Of a DNA stretch of 64,000 nt, positions 12,137 through 20,457 are shown in pieces. Position numbers and translations under genes: made by a program. Within the stretch, counting starts at the first letter, position 1, and every line of letters begins with the position of its first letter. This DNA comes from JACRCT01 sp049841135 (GTDB taxonomy: Bacteria; Myxococcota; Myxococcia; Myxococcales; UBA5297). The stretch is taken from the NCBI GenBank assembly GCA_049841135.1, contig JASGHK010000004.1, positions 1,364,001 through 1,428,000 on the forward strand. The letters run 5' to 3'. Below the pieces are notes generated by a model. It ran no database searches and was not told the DNA's origin. It was given only the letters and a program-made list of their open reading frames with translations.

Positions 12137-12721
12137 ATGGCAGACCCAGCCGCCGCCGCTCCCGAGAAGAAGGACGCCCCTGCCCCGGCTCCCGTCGCCG
12201 TGCCGGCCGCCGAGACGCCCAAGCCCAAGGACTGGTCGAACTGGGTCGCCATCTCCACCGCGGTGCTCGCGGTGTTCGCGGCGCTCGACGCCTCGCAGCT
12301 GGGCATCGCCGGCGGCCGCAATCAGATCCTGCAGAGCCAGGAGAGCGACCAGTGGGCGTTCTACCAGGCCAAGAGCATCAAGGGGCACGCCTACGAGCTG
12401 CAGTCCCAGCTGCTCGAGCTGCTGCCACCCGACCCCGCCCTCGACGCGATTCGCAAGGCCAAGCACGACGACTACCTCGCCCAGTCCGCTCGCTATGAGA
12501 AGGAGCGCGAGGAGATCAAGGCGACGGCGGAGAAGCTCAAGACCGAGCGCCTCGTGGTGGCCGAACACGGCGGTCGCTATGGGCGGGCGCTCATCGCCCT
12601 GCAGGTGGCGATCGTCCTGTCCTCCGTCGCCGGCCTGACCAAGAAGAAGTGGCTCTGGCTGGTCTCGCTAGCACTCGGAGCGATCGGGGTGGTCGGCTTC
12701 TGCTGGGCCTACTTCTTCTAG
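12137..12721 (+). CDS. DUF4337 membrane protein
   Basis: 194 residues. An Ala/Pro/Lys-rich N-terminus precedes a first membrane segment (WVAISTAVLAVFAALDAS), then the QSQESDQWAFYQAKSIKGHAYE motif that defines DUF4337. A long helical region follows, then two closely spaced C-terminal membrane segments (ALIALQVAIVLSSVAGL and WLWLVSLALGAIGVVGFCW). The family is widespread in proteobacteria with unknown function. It follows the YchF-like gene by 46 bases. Confidence 0.85.
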   Translation: MADPAAAAPEKKDAPAPAPVAVPAAETPKPKDWSNWVAISTAVLAVFAALDASQLGIAGGRNQILQSQESDQWAFYQAKSIKGHAYELQSQLLELLPPDPALDAIRKAKHDDYLAQSARYEKEREEIKATAEKLKTERLVVAEHGGRYGRALIALQVAIVLSSVAGLTKKKWLWLVSLALGAIGVVGFCWAYFF

Positions 12722-12773
12722 TCGCCAGGCCGTTCAAGCAGCTCCGACCAAGGTAGCCGAAGGCAACCCTCGA

Positions 12774-12797
12774 CCCCTCCCGCAGTTTGGGAGTGGG
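12774..12797 (+). terminator. Hairpin after the DUF4337 gene
   Basis: C-rich arm 12774-12781 pairs with G-rich arm 12789-12797 over eight base pairs with one bulged T, around loop 12782-12788. There is no T-run. Position after a + strand gene and before the peptidoglycan hydrolase gene suggests a terminator or a processed 3' end. Confidence 0.35.
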
Positions 12798-12911
12798 CAG
12801 GGGGAGGTCCCGCGGGTGGGCGCATGTAGGAGCAACCCGCGCCGGTGAACCCGCGAGAATTCGTCAGGAAACGGCGTTCGCAGCATTCCGTCGTCGAAGG
12901 AGAGACACACC

Positions 12912-13682
12912 ATGGTGCACCAGCTCCAGCGCAACGGCTCCCGAGGCCTGCAGGTCAAGGACATCCAGGAGCGGCTCAAGAACGCCGGCTTCGATCCAGG
13001 CCCCGTCGACGGGTTGTTCGGTCCGAAGACCGAGGCCGCGGTCAAGAAGTTCCAGGCCGACAAGCACCTGGTGGTCGACGGCATCGTCGGCCCGCAGACC
13101 TGGGGCGCGCTCGACGGCTTCGACGACGCCAAGACCCCCACCGGCCCGCGCGATGACGGCAGCTCGTCGTTCGACAACGGCGGCGTGCAGGGCAACACGC
13201 CCATCGGCAACATCCCCAGCAGCGGCAACGCGTTCATCGACCGCGTCGCCGCCGACGCCATCCGCAGCCAGCGCGAGACGGGCGTGCCGGCGTCGGTGAC
13301 GCTGGCGCAGGCCATCCTCGAGAGCGGCTGGGGCTGCTCCGGGCTGTCGACGCGCGCCAACAACTACTTCGGCATCAAGGGCGAGGGCCCCGCGGGGCAC
13401 GTCACCATGCGCACCCGCGAGGTCATCAACGGCCAGTCGGTGTACGTCAACGCCAACTTCCGCGCCTACCACAGCCCGCAGGAGTCCTTCACCGACCACG
13501 GGGAGTTCCTGCGCAACAACCGCCGCTACAACAACTGCTTCAACTACACCGACAACCCGGCCCGGTTCTGCCAGGAGCTGCAGCGCGCCGGCTACGCCAC
13601 CGACCCCAACTACGCCAGCGCGCTGACCTCGCTCATCCGCCGCTACCACCTCGAGCGCTACGACACGATCGCTCGCCAGTAG
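12912..13682 (+). CDS. Peptidoglycan hydrolase: PG-binding domain plus glucosaminidase (GH73)
   Basis: 256 residues. Residues 1-62 are a PG_binding_1 domain (LQVKDIQERLKNAGFDPGPV, FGPKTEAAVKKFQ, VDGIVGPQTW). After a Gly/Ser/Asn-rich linker, residues about 100-256 match the FlgJ/AcmA-type endo-beta-N-acetylglucosaminidase fold: PASVTLAQAILESGWG holds the catalytic Glu, followed by NNYFGIKG and FRAYHSPQESFTDHGEFL. The last part (AGYATDPNYASALTSLI) is typical of the family. No signal peptide is seen, so export may be non-classical. AGGAGA lies 7-12 bases before the ATG. Confidence 0.9.
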   Translation: MVHQLQRNGSRGLQVKDIQERLKNAGFDPGPVDGLFGPKTEAAVKKFQADKHLVVDGIVGPQTWGALDGFDDAKTPTGPRDDGSSSFDNGGVQGNTPIGNIPSSGNAFIDRVAADAIRSQRETGVPASVTLAQAILESGWGCSGLSTRANNYFGIKGEGPAGHVTMRTREVINGQSVYVNANFRAYHSPQESFTDHGEFLRNNRRYNNCFNYTDNPARFCQELQRAGYATDPNYASALTSLIRRYHLERYDTIARQ

Positions 13683-13718
13683 TCTGGTCCGACAGGCACG
13701 GAGGCCTGTCGCCGCGCA

Positions 13719-14108
13719 CTACAGCCTCTCGAGGGCCCTGCCGAGCTTGGCTGCCACCTGGCGGCCAAGCTCGGCCAGTTTCGGCTTGCCCAGCATCCCC
13801 ATCGTCACGCCGGGGTCGATGGCGGTGACGTGCGTCATGCCGTCCTCGCCCTCGTAGACCACCACGTTGCAGGGCATCATCACGCCGATGTCGATCTCCT
13901 GGCTGAGCGCCTGGTGCGCGAAGGGCGGGTTGCATGCCCCCAGGATGCGGTAGCGCCGGAAGTCGACGTCGAGCTTCTTCTTCATCGTCGCCTGCACGTC
14001 GATCTCGGTCAGCACGCCGAACCCCTCCTCCTTGAGGACCTCGGGGATCCGCACGAGCGCCTCGTCGAAGGACAGCTTCAGCACCTTCTTCATCGCGTAC
14101 TCGGCCAT
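13719..14108 (-). CDS. DUF302 family protein
   Basis: 129 residues from ATG 14108, chosen for an AGGAG 5 bases upstream. DUF302 features are clear: FDEALVRIPEVLKEEGFGVL, DVQATMKKKL, YRILGACNPPFAHQAL with a conserved Cys, IGVMMPCNVVVYE and VTAIDP. The family has a two-layer fold of unknown role, often linked to sulfur or redox genes elsewhere. Here it stands alone, transcribed convergently with the peptidoglycan hydrolase. Confidence 0.88.
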   Translation of the reverse strand: MAEYAMKKVLKLSFDEALVRIPEVLKEEGFGVLTEIDVQATMKKKLDVDFRRYRILGACNPPFAHQALSQEIDIGVMMPCNVVVYEGEDGMTHVTAIDPGVTMGMLGKPKLAELGRQVAAKLGRALERL

Positions 14109-14253
14109 GGTGGCTCCTCTCGTCAGCCTCTGAGGCACGCTCAGATGGACACGCCCCGCCTTTTCGACAACCGCCCGGGTCAGCCATGGGCGAGCCGGGC
14201 ACCTGCTCTCGCTGGATGGGAGCCTGGGCCGCGCGGTTGGGTTCGGGGTTCGG

Positions 14254-15495
14254 CTACGCCTTGCCCTTGAGGCACCGGGCGACGTCGCGCGAGAGCTTCC
14301 CCGCCTTGGAGAGCGGCAGCGCGTTGCGGGCCTCGAAGAGCGCGAAGGCGAGATAGCCCTCGACCAGCTCGTGGGCGAGCGCGCGCCCCATGGCGCCCGG
14401 GTGGGCCTTCTGGGCGTTGAGGATGAGCCGCTCGAAGTCGGGCAGGCCCGCGGTCCAGACCCCCTCGAAGAGGGCGCGCTGCGCCGGCGGCAAGGAGTCG
14501 GGATAGCAGCGCAGCGCGGCGAAGGCCTCGGTGCCCAGCGCGGTGCGGATCCGCTCGCAGGCGGCCTTGAAGAGCTGCAGCGCGCTGGCGTCGATGGCCG
14601 GCCGGCTGCTCGGCTGCCTCGCGATGGGCGCCTTGGGCGGTGGCGGAGGCCGGGCCACGACGCGCCCGCCGCCGACCAGGTCGCGCAGCGCCTTGAGCGC
14701 CGCGTACTCGCCCAGGCGGCTGGTGCGCACCACGTCGCGCACGCTCATCTTGCCGTCGACGCGGTTCCAGACCGCGACCTGCTCCATCACGGTCGGCTTG
14801 GGCCCGTCCTTGCGCTTGGGCACGCCTTCCAGGTCGAAGGCCTGCCGCAAGAGCCCCATCTCCTCGGCGCGGCTCATCCCCTCGAGGACGAGGTCGCGCG
14901 AGCGCTCCTGCAGGCGCACCGTGTTCAGCTCCGGGTTCTCGCCCTCGTCGAGCAGCGCGAACTCGCCCTCGGCTTCGATGAAGGCGCCGAAGAGGATCTC
15001 TTTGACCTGCAGCTGCATGCCCCGGTACAGCTGCGCCGCGTTCACCAGGCCGGCGTCCATCAAGACCTTGCCCAGCTTGGCGGTGGGCGTGACCTTGGGC
15101 TCGGCCTCCTGCAGCTGCTCGAGCGTGATCATCCCGTGCCGCCAGATGACCGGACCCATCCGCTCGGAGAGCTCGGTGGAGCTGGCGAAGACGATCTGCC
15201 CGTCCCGGAAGACGAAGCGGCGGCGCGCGGTGGGCCCCTGCAGCACCACCGTCACCGTGCGCAGCCCCGAGCTGATGAGGCCCATCAACTCGGCCACGCT
15301 CAGCGCCCCCAGCGCGCCGGCGACGTAGCCCTTGCGCGCGATCTCCCGGGCCAGCACCAGCACCCCGCCCCCCGGCACGAAGGCCGAGAGGTCCTCGCCC
15401 GCCCTCAGCCCGGCGCGCTCGGTGATCTCCTTGGGGAGATCGATCTGCGCGCGCTCGCCGGTGACGGCGGTGAGCTTGGCGGGGAGCGTGGGCAT
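14254..15495 (-). CDS. DUF4388 (PATAN-like) domain protein
   Basis: 413 residues. The N-terminal 50 residues (KLTAVTGERAQIDLPKEI) resemble an AbrB/SpoVT-like strand-rich segment. Residues about 60-200 fit DUF4388: LSVAELMGLISSGLRTVTVV, RRRFVFRDGQIVFASS, and a GMITLEQLQEA/LGKVLMDAGLVNAAQL part like that of gliding and type IV pilus regulators. A winged-helix-like stretch (VRTSRLGEYAALKALRDLVG) and a proline linker precede a helical C-terminal domain. DUF4388 proteins often act in signalling or motility in Myxococcota; the specific role here is unknown. It lies 57 bases downstream of proS. Confidence 0.75.
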   Translation of the reverse strand: MPTLPAKLTAVTGERAQIDLPKEITERAGLRAGEDLSAFVPGGGVLVLAREIARKGYVAGALGALSVAELMGLISSGLRTVTVVLQGPTARRRFVFRDGQIVFASSTELSERMGPVIWRHGMITLEQLQEAEPKVTPTAKLGKVLMDAGLVNAAQLYRGMQLQVKEILFGAFIEAEGEFALLDEGENPELNTVRLQERSRDLVLEGMSRAEEMGLLRQAFDLEGVPKRKDGPKPTVMEQVAVWNRVDGKMSVRDVVRTSRLGEYAALKALRDLVGGGRVVARPPPPPKAPIARQPSSRPAIDASALQLFKAACERIRTALGTEAFAALRCYPDSLPPAQRALFEGVWTAGLPDFERLILNAQKAHPGAMGRALAHELVEGYLAFALFEARNALPLSKAGKLSRDVARCLKGKA

Positions 15496-15509
15496 GGCCG
15501 AGCCCTCTC

Positions 15510-15539
15510 GCCCCTCTCCGCCCGAAGCAGGAGAGGGGC
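15510..15539 (-). repeat. Perfect 10-bp hairpin between proS and the DUF4388 gene (REP-like)
   Basis: Arms 15510-15519 (GCCCCTCTCC) and 15530-15539 are perfectly complementary around a 10-base loop. The sequence family of short C/T-G/A hairpins followed by GGAGTGAGG is common in proteobacterial intergenic regions. It may attenuate or process the proS transcript before the DUF4388 gene. Confidence 0.5.
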
Positions 15540-15552
15540 CGGAGTGAGGTCG

Positions 15553-17295
15553 TTACGGCTTGAGCGCCTTGGGCATCAGCTGCTGGATCATCGCCTGGGC
15601 CTCCTTCACGGCGTCGGCGACGGGCACGAGCTTGAGGTCCTTCTCGCCGCGGACCTTGAGCTCCACCTTGCCGTCGGCCAGGCCCTTCTTGCCCACCGCG
15701 AAGCGCAGCGGGACGCCGACCAGGTCCGCGTCCTTGAACTTCACGCCCGGGCGCTCGTCGCGGTCGTCGTAGAGCACCTCGACGCCGGCGGCCTTGAGGT
15801 CCGCGTAGAGCTTGTCGCTGGCTTCCTTGACCTGGGCGTCCTGGGTCTGCAGCGACAGCAGCGCGACCTGGAACGGGGCGATGGACATGGGCCACTTGAT
15901 GCCGTCGGCGTCGTTCCACAGCTCGACCGCCGCGGCGGCGACACGCTCGACGCCGATGCCGTAGCTGCCCATGACGATGGGGATCTCCTGGCCCTTCTCG
16001 TCGAGGATCTTGGCGCCCATCGACTGCGAGTACTTGAGGCCCAGCTTGAAGATGTGGCCGATCTCCAGGGCCTTGAAGACGTCGAGCTTGCCGTCGCACT
16101 TGGGGCAGCCCTCGCCGGCCTGCACGGTGCGCAGCTCGGTGAAGGTGGGCTTGAAGTGCACGCCCGGGGCGACGCCCTTGAGGTGGTGGCCGTCGACGTT
16201 GGCGCCGGTGACCATGTTGGTGCGGCCCTCGAGCGCCTTGTCGCAGAACACGCGGCCCTCGAACGGCGCGCCGGTGTCCTTGCCTACCGCGCCCAGCGAG
16301 CCCGCCGCGGCGCCCATCCAGCCCTTGATCTCCTCGGCGTGGGCGGGGCGGACCTCGGTCGCGCCGGTGGCCGTCTGCAGCTTGGCCTCGTTCAGCTCGT
16401 GGTCGCCGCGGACGAGCGCGAGCACGGGCTTGCCGTCGGCCACGTAGACCAGCGTCTTGATCTGCCGGTTGGCGGCGACGTTGTAGGGCGCCTTGGTCAG
16501 GTCCTCGATGGTGTGCACGCCGGGGGTCGGGAACTTCTCGGGCGCGGCGGGCCCCGCCTCATCGGCGACCGGCGTCGCGCGGCCGGTGGCCTTCTCGGTG
16601 TTGGCCGCGTAGCCGCACTTGTCGCAGGCGGCGACGAGGTCCTCACCGGCGTCGGTCTTGACCATGAACTCGGTGGAGGCCGAGCCGCCCATGGAGCCGG
16701 AGTGCGCCTCGACGGCGACGAACTTGAGCCCGCAGCGGCTGAAGATCTTCACGTAGGCCTGGCGGTGCGCCTCGAAGGCCTTGTCCAGGCCCGCCCAGTC
16801 GGCGTCGAAGGAGTAGCTGTCCTTCATGGTGAACTGGCGCACGCGCAAGAGGCCCGACTTGGGGCGCGGCTCGTCGCGGAACTTGGTCTGAATCTGGTAC
16901 CAGTACTGCGGCAGCTGCCGGTAGCTGCGCAGCTCGTCGCGGGCGATGGCCGTGAAGATCTCCTCGTGCGTCATGCCCAGGCACAGCTCCGCGCCCTTGC
17001 GGTCCTTGAGCCGGAACATGTTGGGGCCCATGACGGTCCAGCGGCCCGACTGCTCCCAGATCTCCTTGGGGTTGAGCGCGGGCAGGAAGAACTCCTGGGC
17101 GCCGATGGCCGCCATCTCCTCGCGGATGACGGTCTCCACCTTGTGGAGGACGCGCTTGAGCAGCGGCAGGTAGCTGTAGATGCCGGAGCCCAGCTGGCGC
17201 ATGTACCCGGCGCGCAGGAGCAGCTTGTGGCTGGCGACGTCGGCGTCGGCCGGGGTTTCCTTGAGGGTGGGGATGAAGGTCTGCGAGTAGCGCAT
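15553..17295 (-). CDS. proS: Prolyl-tRNA synthetase (bacterial type)
   Basis: 580 residues of cytoplasmic class II synthetase charging tRNA-Pro. Class II motif 1 is around the SGIYSYLPLLKRVLHKVE segment, motif 2 in YQIQTKFRDEPRPKSGLLR, and motif 3 in GSYGIGVERVAAAAVE. The insertion domain (about 230-390) with KTLVYVADGKPVLALVRGDHE is the Ala-tRNA-Pro editing domain of bacterial-type ProRS. The C-terminal anticodon-binding domain contains VEVLYDDRDERPGVKFKDADL. Length is normal (about 570-580). Confidence 0.97.
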   Translation of the reverse strand: MRYSQTFIPTLKETPADADVASHKLLLRAGYMRQLGSGIYSYLPLLKRVLHKVETVIREEMAAIGAQEFFLPALNPKEIWEQSGRWTVMGPNMFRLKDRKGAELCLGMTHEEIFTAIARDELRSYRQLPQYWYQIQTKFRDEPRPKSGLLRVRQFTMKDSYSFDADWAGLDKAFEAHRQAYVKIFSRCGLKFVAVEAHSGSMGGSASTEFMVKTDAGEDLVAACDKCGYAANTEKATGRATPVADEAGPAAPEKFPTPGVHTIEDLTKAPYNVAANRQIKTLVYVADGKPVLALVRGDHELNEAKLQTATGATEVRPAHAEEIKGWMGAAAGSLGAVGKDTGAPFEGRVFCDKALEGRTNMVTGANVDGHHLKGVAPGVHFKPTFTELRTVQAGEGCPKCDGKLDVFKALEIGHIFKLGLKYSQSMGAKILDEKGQEIPIVMGSYGIGVERVAAAAVELWNDADGIKWPMSIAPFQVALLSLQTQDAQVKEASDKLYADLKAAGVEVLYDDRDERPGVKFKDADLVGVPLRFAVGKKGLADGKVELKVRGEKDLKLVPVADAVKEAQAMIQQLMPKALKP

Positions 17296-17473
17296 TCTGG
17301 AAATCCTCTAAGGTCGGGGACCGGCCTGTCCGGCCGGGGGAGGACGACGAATCGGGTGGCGTCCCCGAATTCCACAGGGACGTCGGCCAGTTGGCGGGGT
17401 TATCCCCGACAACGAACCGAGGGTCAACACCGTTTCTGGGGCGCAGCGGGCAGCCCGTAAGCCGGGCTTCCGG

Positions 17474-18367
17474 CTACTCCTCGAAGGCGACGTTGACCGT
17501 GGCCGTCCCATCGGCCTTCACGGTCACGTTCTGCTTCTTCTCGGTCCCGCCGGTCGGGTGCATCACGCGGATCTTGTGAAGGCCCGACGGCACGTCGATC
17601 TCGATGGGGGTCTGGCCCACGTTGGCGCCGTCCAGGAACACCGCGCCGCCCGAGGGATTGGAGTTGACCATGAGCGTGCCCACGCCCTCGGGCTCGGCAG
17701 GCTCGGCCTTGGGCTCGGGCTTGGCGGCGGCTGCGACGGGCTTGGGCTCGGCAGGAGCGGGCTTGGCGGTCAAGGGCTTGGGCTCGGCCGCGGGCTTGGC
17801 CGGCTCTGGGGTGGCAACCTTTGCGGGCTCGGCAGGCTTGGCCGGCTCCGGCTTCGGCTCCGCGGGCCTGGGCTCGGGCTTGGCAGGCTCGGCGACCTTC
17901 GCCGGCTCCGGCTTCGGTTCGGGCTTGGCGGGCTCGACCTTCTTCGGCTCGGGCGCAGCGACCTTGGCCGGTTCGGGTTTGGGCTCAGGCTTGGGCTCAG
18001 GCTTGGCGGGTTCGGCGACCTTGGCGGGTTCGGCGACCTTGGCCGGTTCGGCGGGCTTGGCGGGCTCAGGCTTGGCAGGCTCGGCGATCTTGGCCGGTTC
18101 GGCAGGCTTCGCCGGCTCGGGCTTGGCGGGCTCGGCGACCTTGGCCGGTTCGGCAGGCTTGGCAGGGTCGAGCGACCCCAGGTCGGGCTCTTTCTCCGGT
18201 GCGGCCGCAGGCTTGGCTGGGGCTGCGAGCGCGGGCTTGGCCATCTCGGTGAGCCACCCGACGGACGGCGTGCGTGCCGTAGGGATGGCCGTCGCCGAAG
18301 GGATCAACGCGACGACGACGAGGGCGCATGCCCCGATGCCCGAAACGTAGCCAAGAATCTTGCCCAT
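17474..18367 (-). CDS. Membrane-anchored or secreted PEGA-domain protein with Pro/Ala/Lys repeats
   Basis: ATG 18367 has AGGAG about 7 bases upstream and gives an N-terminal hydrophobic segment (GYVSGIGACALVVVALIPSA), a signal peptide or anchor. Residues about 50-225 are low-complexity repeats of the type EPAKPAEPAKVAEPAKPEPK, long enough to cross the periplasm. The last 70 residues are a PEGA domain (GTLMVNSNPSGGAVFLDGAN, TPIEIDVPSGLHKIRV). A second EP-rich plus PEGA arrangement ends the kinase at 59135, suggesting a shared surface-binding use. 297 residues. Confidence 0.8.
   Translation of the reverse strand: MGKILGYVSGIGACALVVVALIPSATAIPTARTPSVGWLTEMAKPALAAPAKPAAAPEKEPDLGSLDPAKPAEPAKVAEPAKPEPAKPAEPAKIAEPAKPEPAKPAEPAKVAEPAKVAEPAKPEPKPEPKPEPAKVAAPEPKKVEPAKPEPKPEPAKVAEPAKPEPRPAEPKPEPAKPAEPAKVATPEPAKPAAEPKPLTAKPAPAEPKPVAAAAKPEPKAEPAEPEGVGTLMVNSNPSGGAVFLDGANVGQTPIEIDVPSGLHKIRVMHPTGGTEKKQNVTVKADGTATVNVAFEE
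17800..18175. repeat. Coding tandem repeats (Ala-Glu-Pro-Lys) inside the PEGA gene
   Basis: Imperfect repeats of about 15-24 bases, built from GGCTTGGCGGGCTCGG / GCGACCTTGGCC words on the + strand, encode the AKPAEPAKVAEP blocks of the - strand protein. Such DNA can expand or contract by recombination, so repeat number may vary between strains. Confidence 0.7.
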
Positions 18368-18583
18368 CGAGTGCTCCTGTCGGCTGTAACTGGCCGCAAA
18401 GACTACCACATCATCCAACGTCAGCGGCTTTCGCCGCGCCTGGGGTGCCACGCGCCGCACCCGCTCGCGGGAGGGTATGGCAGCGCCTTCGAGCTTGGAA
18501 CGGACGGACCGCGATCAGGTTCTGCCGGGAGGGCACCGCGGAGTTTGCCCTGGCGCTGCTGCGGGTTACAGTCCGGAGCAAGC

Positions 18584-19793
18584 ATGGACGCCCTCTTCGC
18601 CGGCCTGACCAAGCGCCAGGCCATGCTGCTGCTCACCGCGGTCGCCTTCGGCGGCCAGGAAGGCGTCGACTCGTTCGAACACCTCTCTCCCGAGGAAGCC
18701 GAGCTGCTCCGGGACCGGGCCGCGCAGATCCTGGCCATCCCGCGCGACAAGCGGGTCGCGTTCCTGGCCCAGGAGATCAAGCGGCTCATCACCACCGAGA
18801 CCCGCGACCTGCTGCTCTTCGCCGACCCGAAGGTGGTGTCCGAGGTGCTGGCCAAGGAGCGGCCGGCGATGGTCGAGGTGCTGCTGCGCGCGCTGCCCTC
18901 GGCGATGGCCGAAGAGGTGCGCATCAACCTCGCCCAGCCCATCGTCGAGGCTCAAGCACGAGCCGCGGCGCGACGTCCTGCGGGTCATCCGCTGGAAGTT
19001 CGAGGAGCAGCTGGCCAAGCGCCTGCCGCAGACCACGGCCTTCTCCATGTCCGACCTGATGGTGATGCCGACCAAGGACCTGCTCTTCCTGGCCGACGTG
19101 CTGGGCGCGCGCTCGCTCTCCAACGTGCTGGCGCCGCTGCCGGACACCGAGCGCGAGGACGTGCTCAAGCAGCTCGCCCCCGAGCAGCGGCAGGTGGCCG
19201 CCAGGCCCGCCGACCCCAACGCCGCCAGGAAGCTCAACGTGGAGCGCGCCCGCAACATCCTGGACAAGCACTTCCGCGAGCTCGAGCCCAAGCGCGCGGT
19301 GCGGCTGATGGGCGTGCGCCGGGTCGCCAAGGCCTGCCTGGCCCAGTCCAACGAGTTCGCGGCGCGGGTCATCGAGCAGCACCGCGACGAGCTGGGGCGC
19401 CAGCTGGCGCACTTCGTCTCCGAGGAGCGGCAGAAGGGCAGCCGCGGCGACCCGGGAGCGCGCGACGAGGTCCTCTCCGAGCTCTCGAAGCTGGCGACGC
19501 GGGGCGTGGTCGAGAAGCCGGTGCGGCTGCCGCCACCTCCCATGATGAAGCGCCCGAGCGGCCCCGCCCCCAGGGACGCGGGCGCGGCCCCCGCCACCGC
19601 CAAGCGCCCGTCCATCCCTCCCCGGGCCTCGAGCAGTGGTGGAGGCGGCGGCGGAGCGCCCCCCACCAACTCGCGGGACCAGGTCACCATCCAGCGCGGC
19701 GGCGCGGCAGCAGTCCGGCCGTCGCACGAGCACCCCGTCCGCCGGCCCTCCGTCGTCCGGAACACCCCCGTGCGCGGGCCGCGCAAGCCGTAA
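18584..19793 (+). CDS. FliG-like protein (one frame break, probable sequence error)
   Basis: ATG 18584 with GGAG 5 bases upstream. Residues 1-120 resemble FliG N-terminal and middle domains: LTKRQAMLLLTAVAFGGQEG, then LAKERPAMVEVLLRALPSAM, the counterpart of the FliG EHPQ region. The frame breaks near 18947-18951, where GAGGCTC read as GAGCTC restores it and continues ...PIVELKHEPRRDVLRVIRW. The later part (KDLLFLADVLGARSLSNVL) is again FliG-like, and the C-terminal 100 residues are Pro/Ser/Gly-rich. Corrected length 402. FliG is the rotor protein of flagella; here no flagellar genes are near, and the next gene is FliH/SctL-like. Confidence 0.6.
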
Positions 19794-19808
19794 GAAGGAG
19801 CGTCGAGG

Positions 19809-20454
19809 ATGCCCAGCAAGAATCATCAAGGGCGAGGACTTCCCCGAGCCGATGCCCGAGCGACCGGCACCGCGCACGGTTCGCCCGGTCGTCGAGTCCG
19901 AGGTCTACGACGCCCACCAGAAGGCCAAGGAGATCATCGAGAACGCCGAGCGCCAGGCCGCGCAGCTGCTCGAGAAGGCCAAGGCCGAGCGCGACGCCGT
20001 GGTGGCCGCCTCCAGGGAGGCCGGGCGCCAGGAGGGCCTCGCCCAGGCCACCGAGATCATCCTGAAGGCCAAGGCCGAGGCCGCCCAGCTGGTCGAGGAG
20101 CTCGAGCCGCAGGTGGTCAAGCTGGCGCTGGTCATGACCGAGAAGCTCATCGGCCGGATGCTGGAGGAGGACAGCGAGTTCGTCCTCTCCATCGCCGCCC
20201 AGGCCATCGAGAGCGTCCGCCAGCAGCGCGAGCTCATCCTCCGGGTCAACCCCGAGGACGCCCAGCTCCTGCGCAACAGCCGCAAGAAGCTGATGGACAT
20301 GCTCGGCCGCACCAAGGACATCGCCGTGCGCGAGGACCCCGAGGTCCAGCGAGGCGGCTGCATCATCGAGACCGAGAACGGCACCGTGGACGCGCAGCTC
20401 AAGACCCAGCTGCAGATGCTGGAGCAGGCGCTGTTGGGCGAGCAGCGCAAGTAG
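19809..20454 (+). CDS. FliH/SctL-like stator protein (one frame break, probable sequence error)
   Basis: The ATG at 19809 is followed after four codons by AAGAATCATC; reading AAGATCATC gives MPSKIIKGEDFPEPMPERP and a continuous 214-residue protein. It has an acidic/proline N-terminus, a long coiled coil (AHQKAKEIIENAERQAAQLL to EIILKAKAEAAQLVEEL) and a C-terminal domain (MTEKLIGRMLEEDSEFVLSI, LRVNPEDAQLL, VQRGGCIIETENGTVDAQLK) that is characteristic of HrpE/YscL/FliH proteins. These regulate the export ATPase of flagella and type III secretion. No ATPase gene is within the window. Confidence 0.78.
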
Positions 20455-20457
20455 CGC

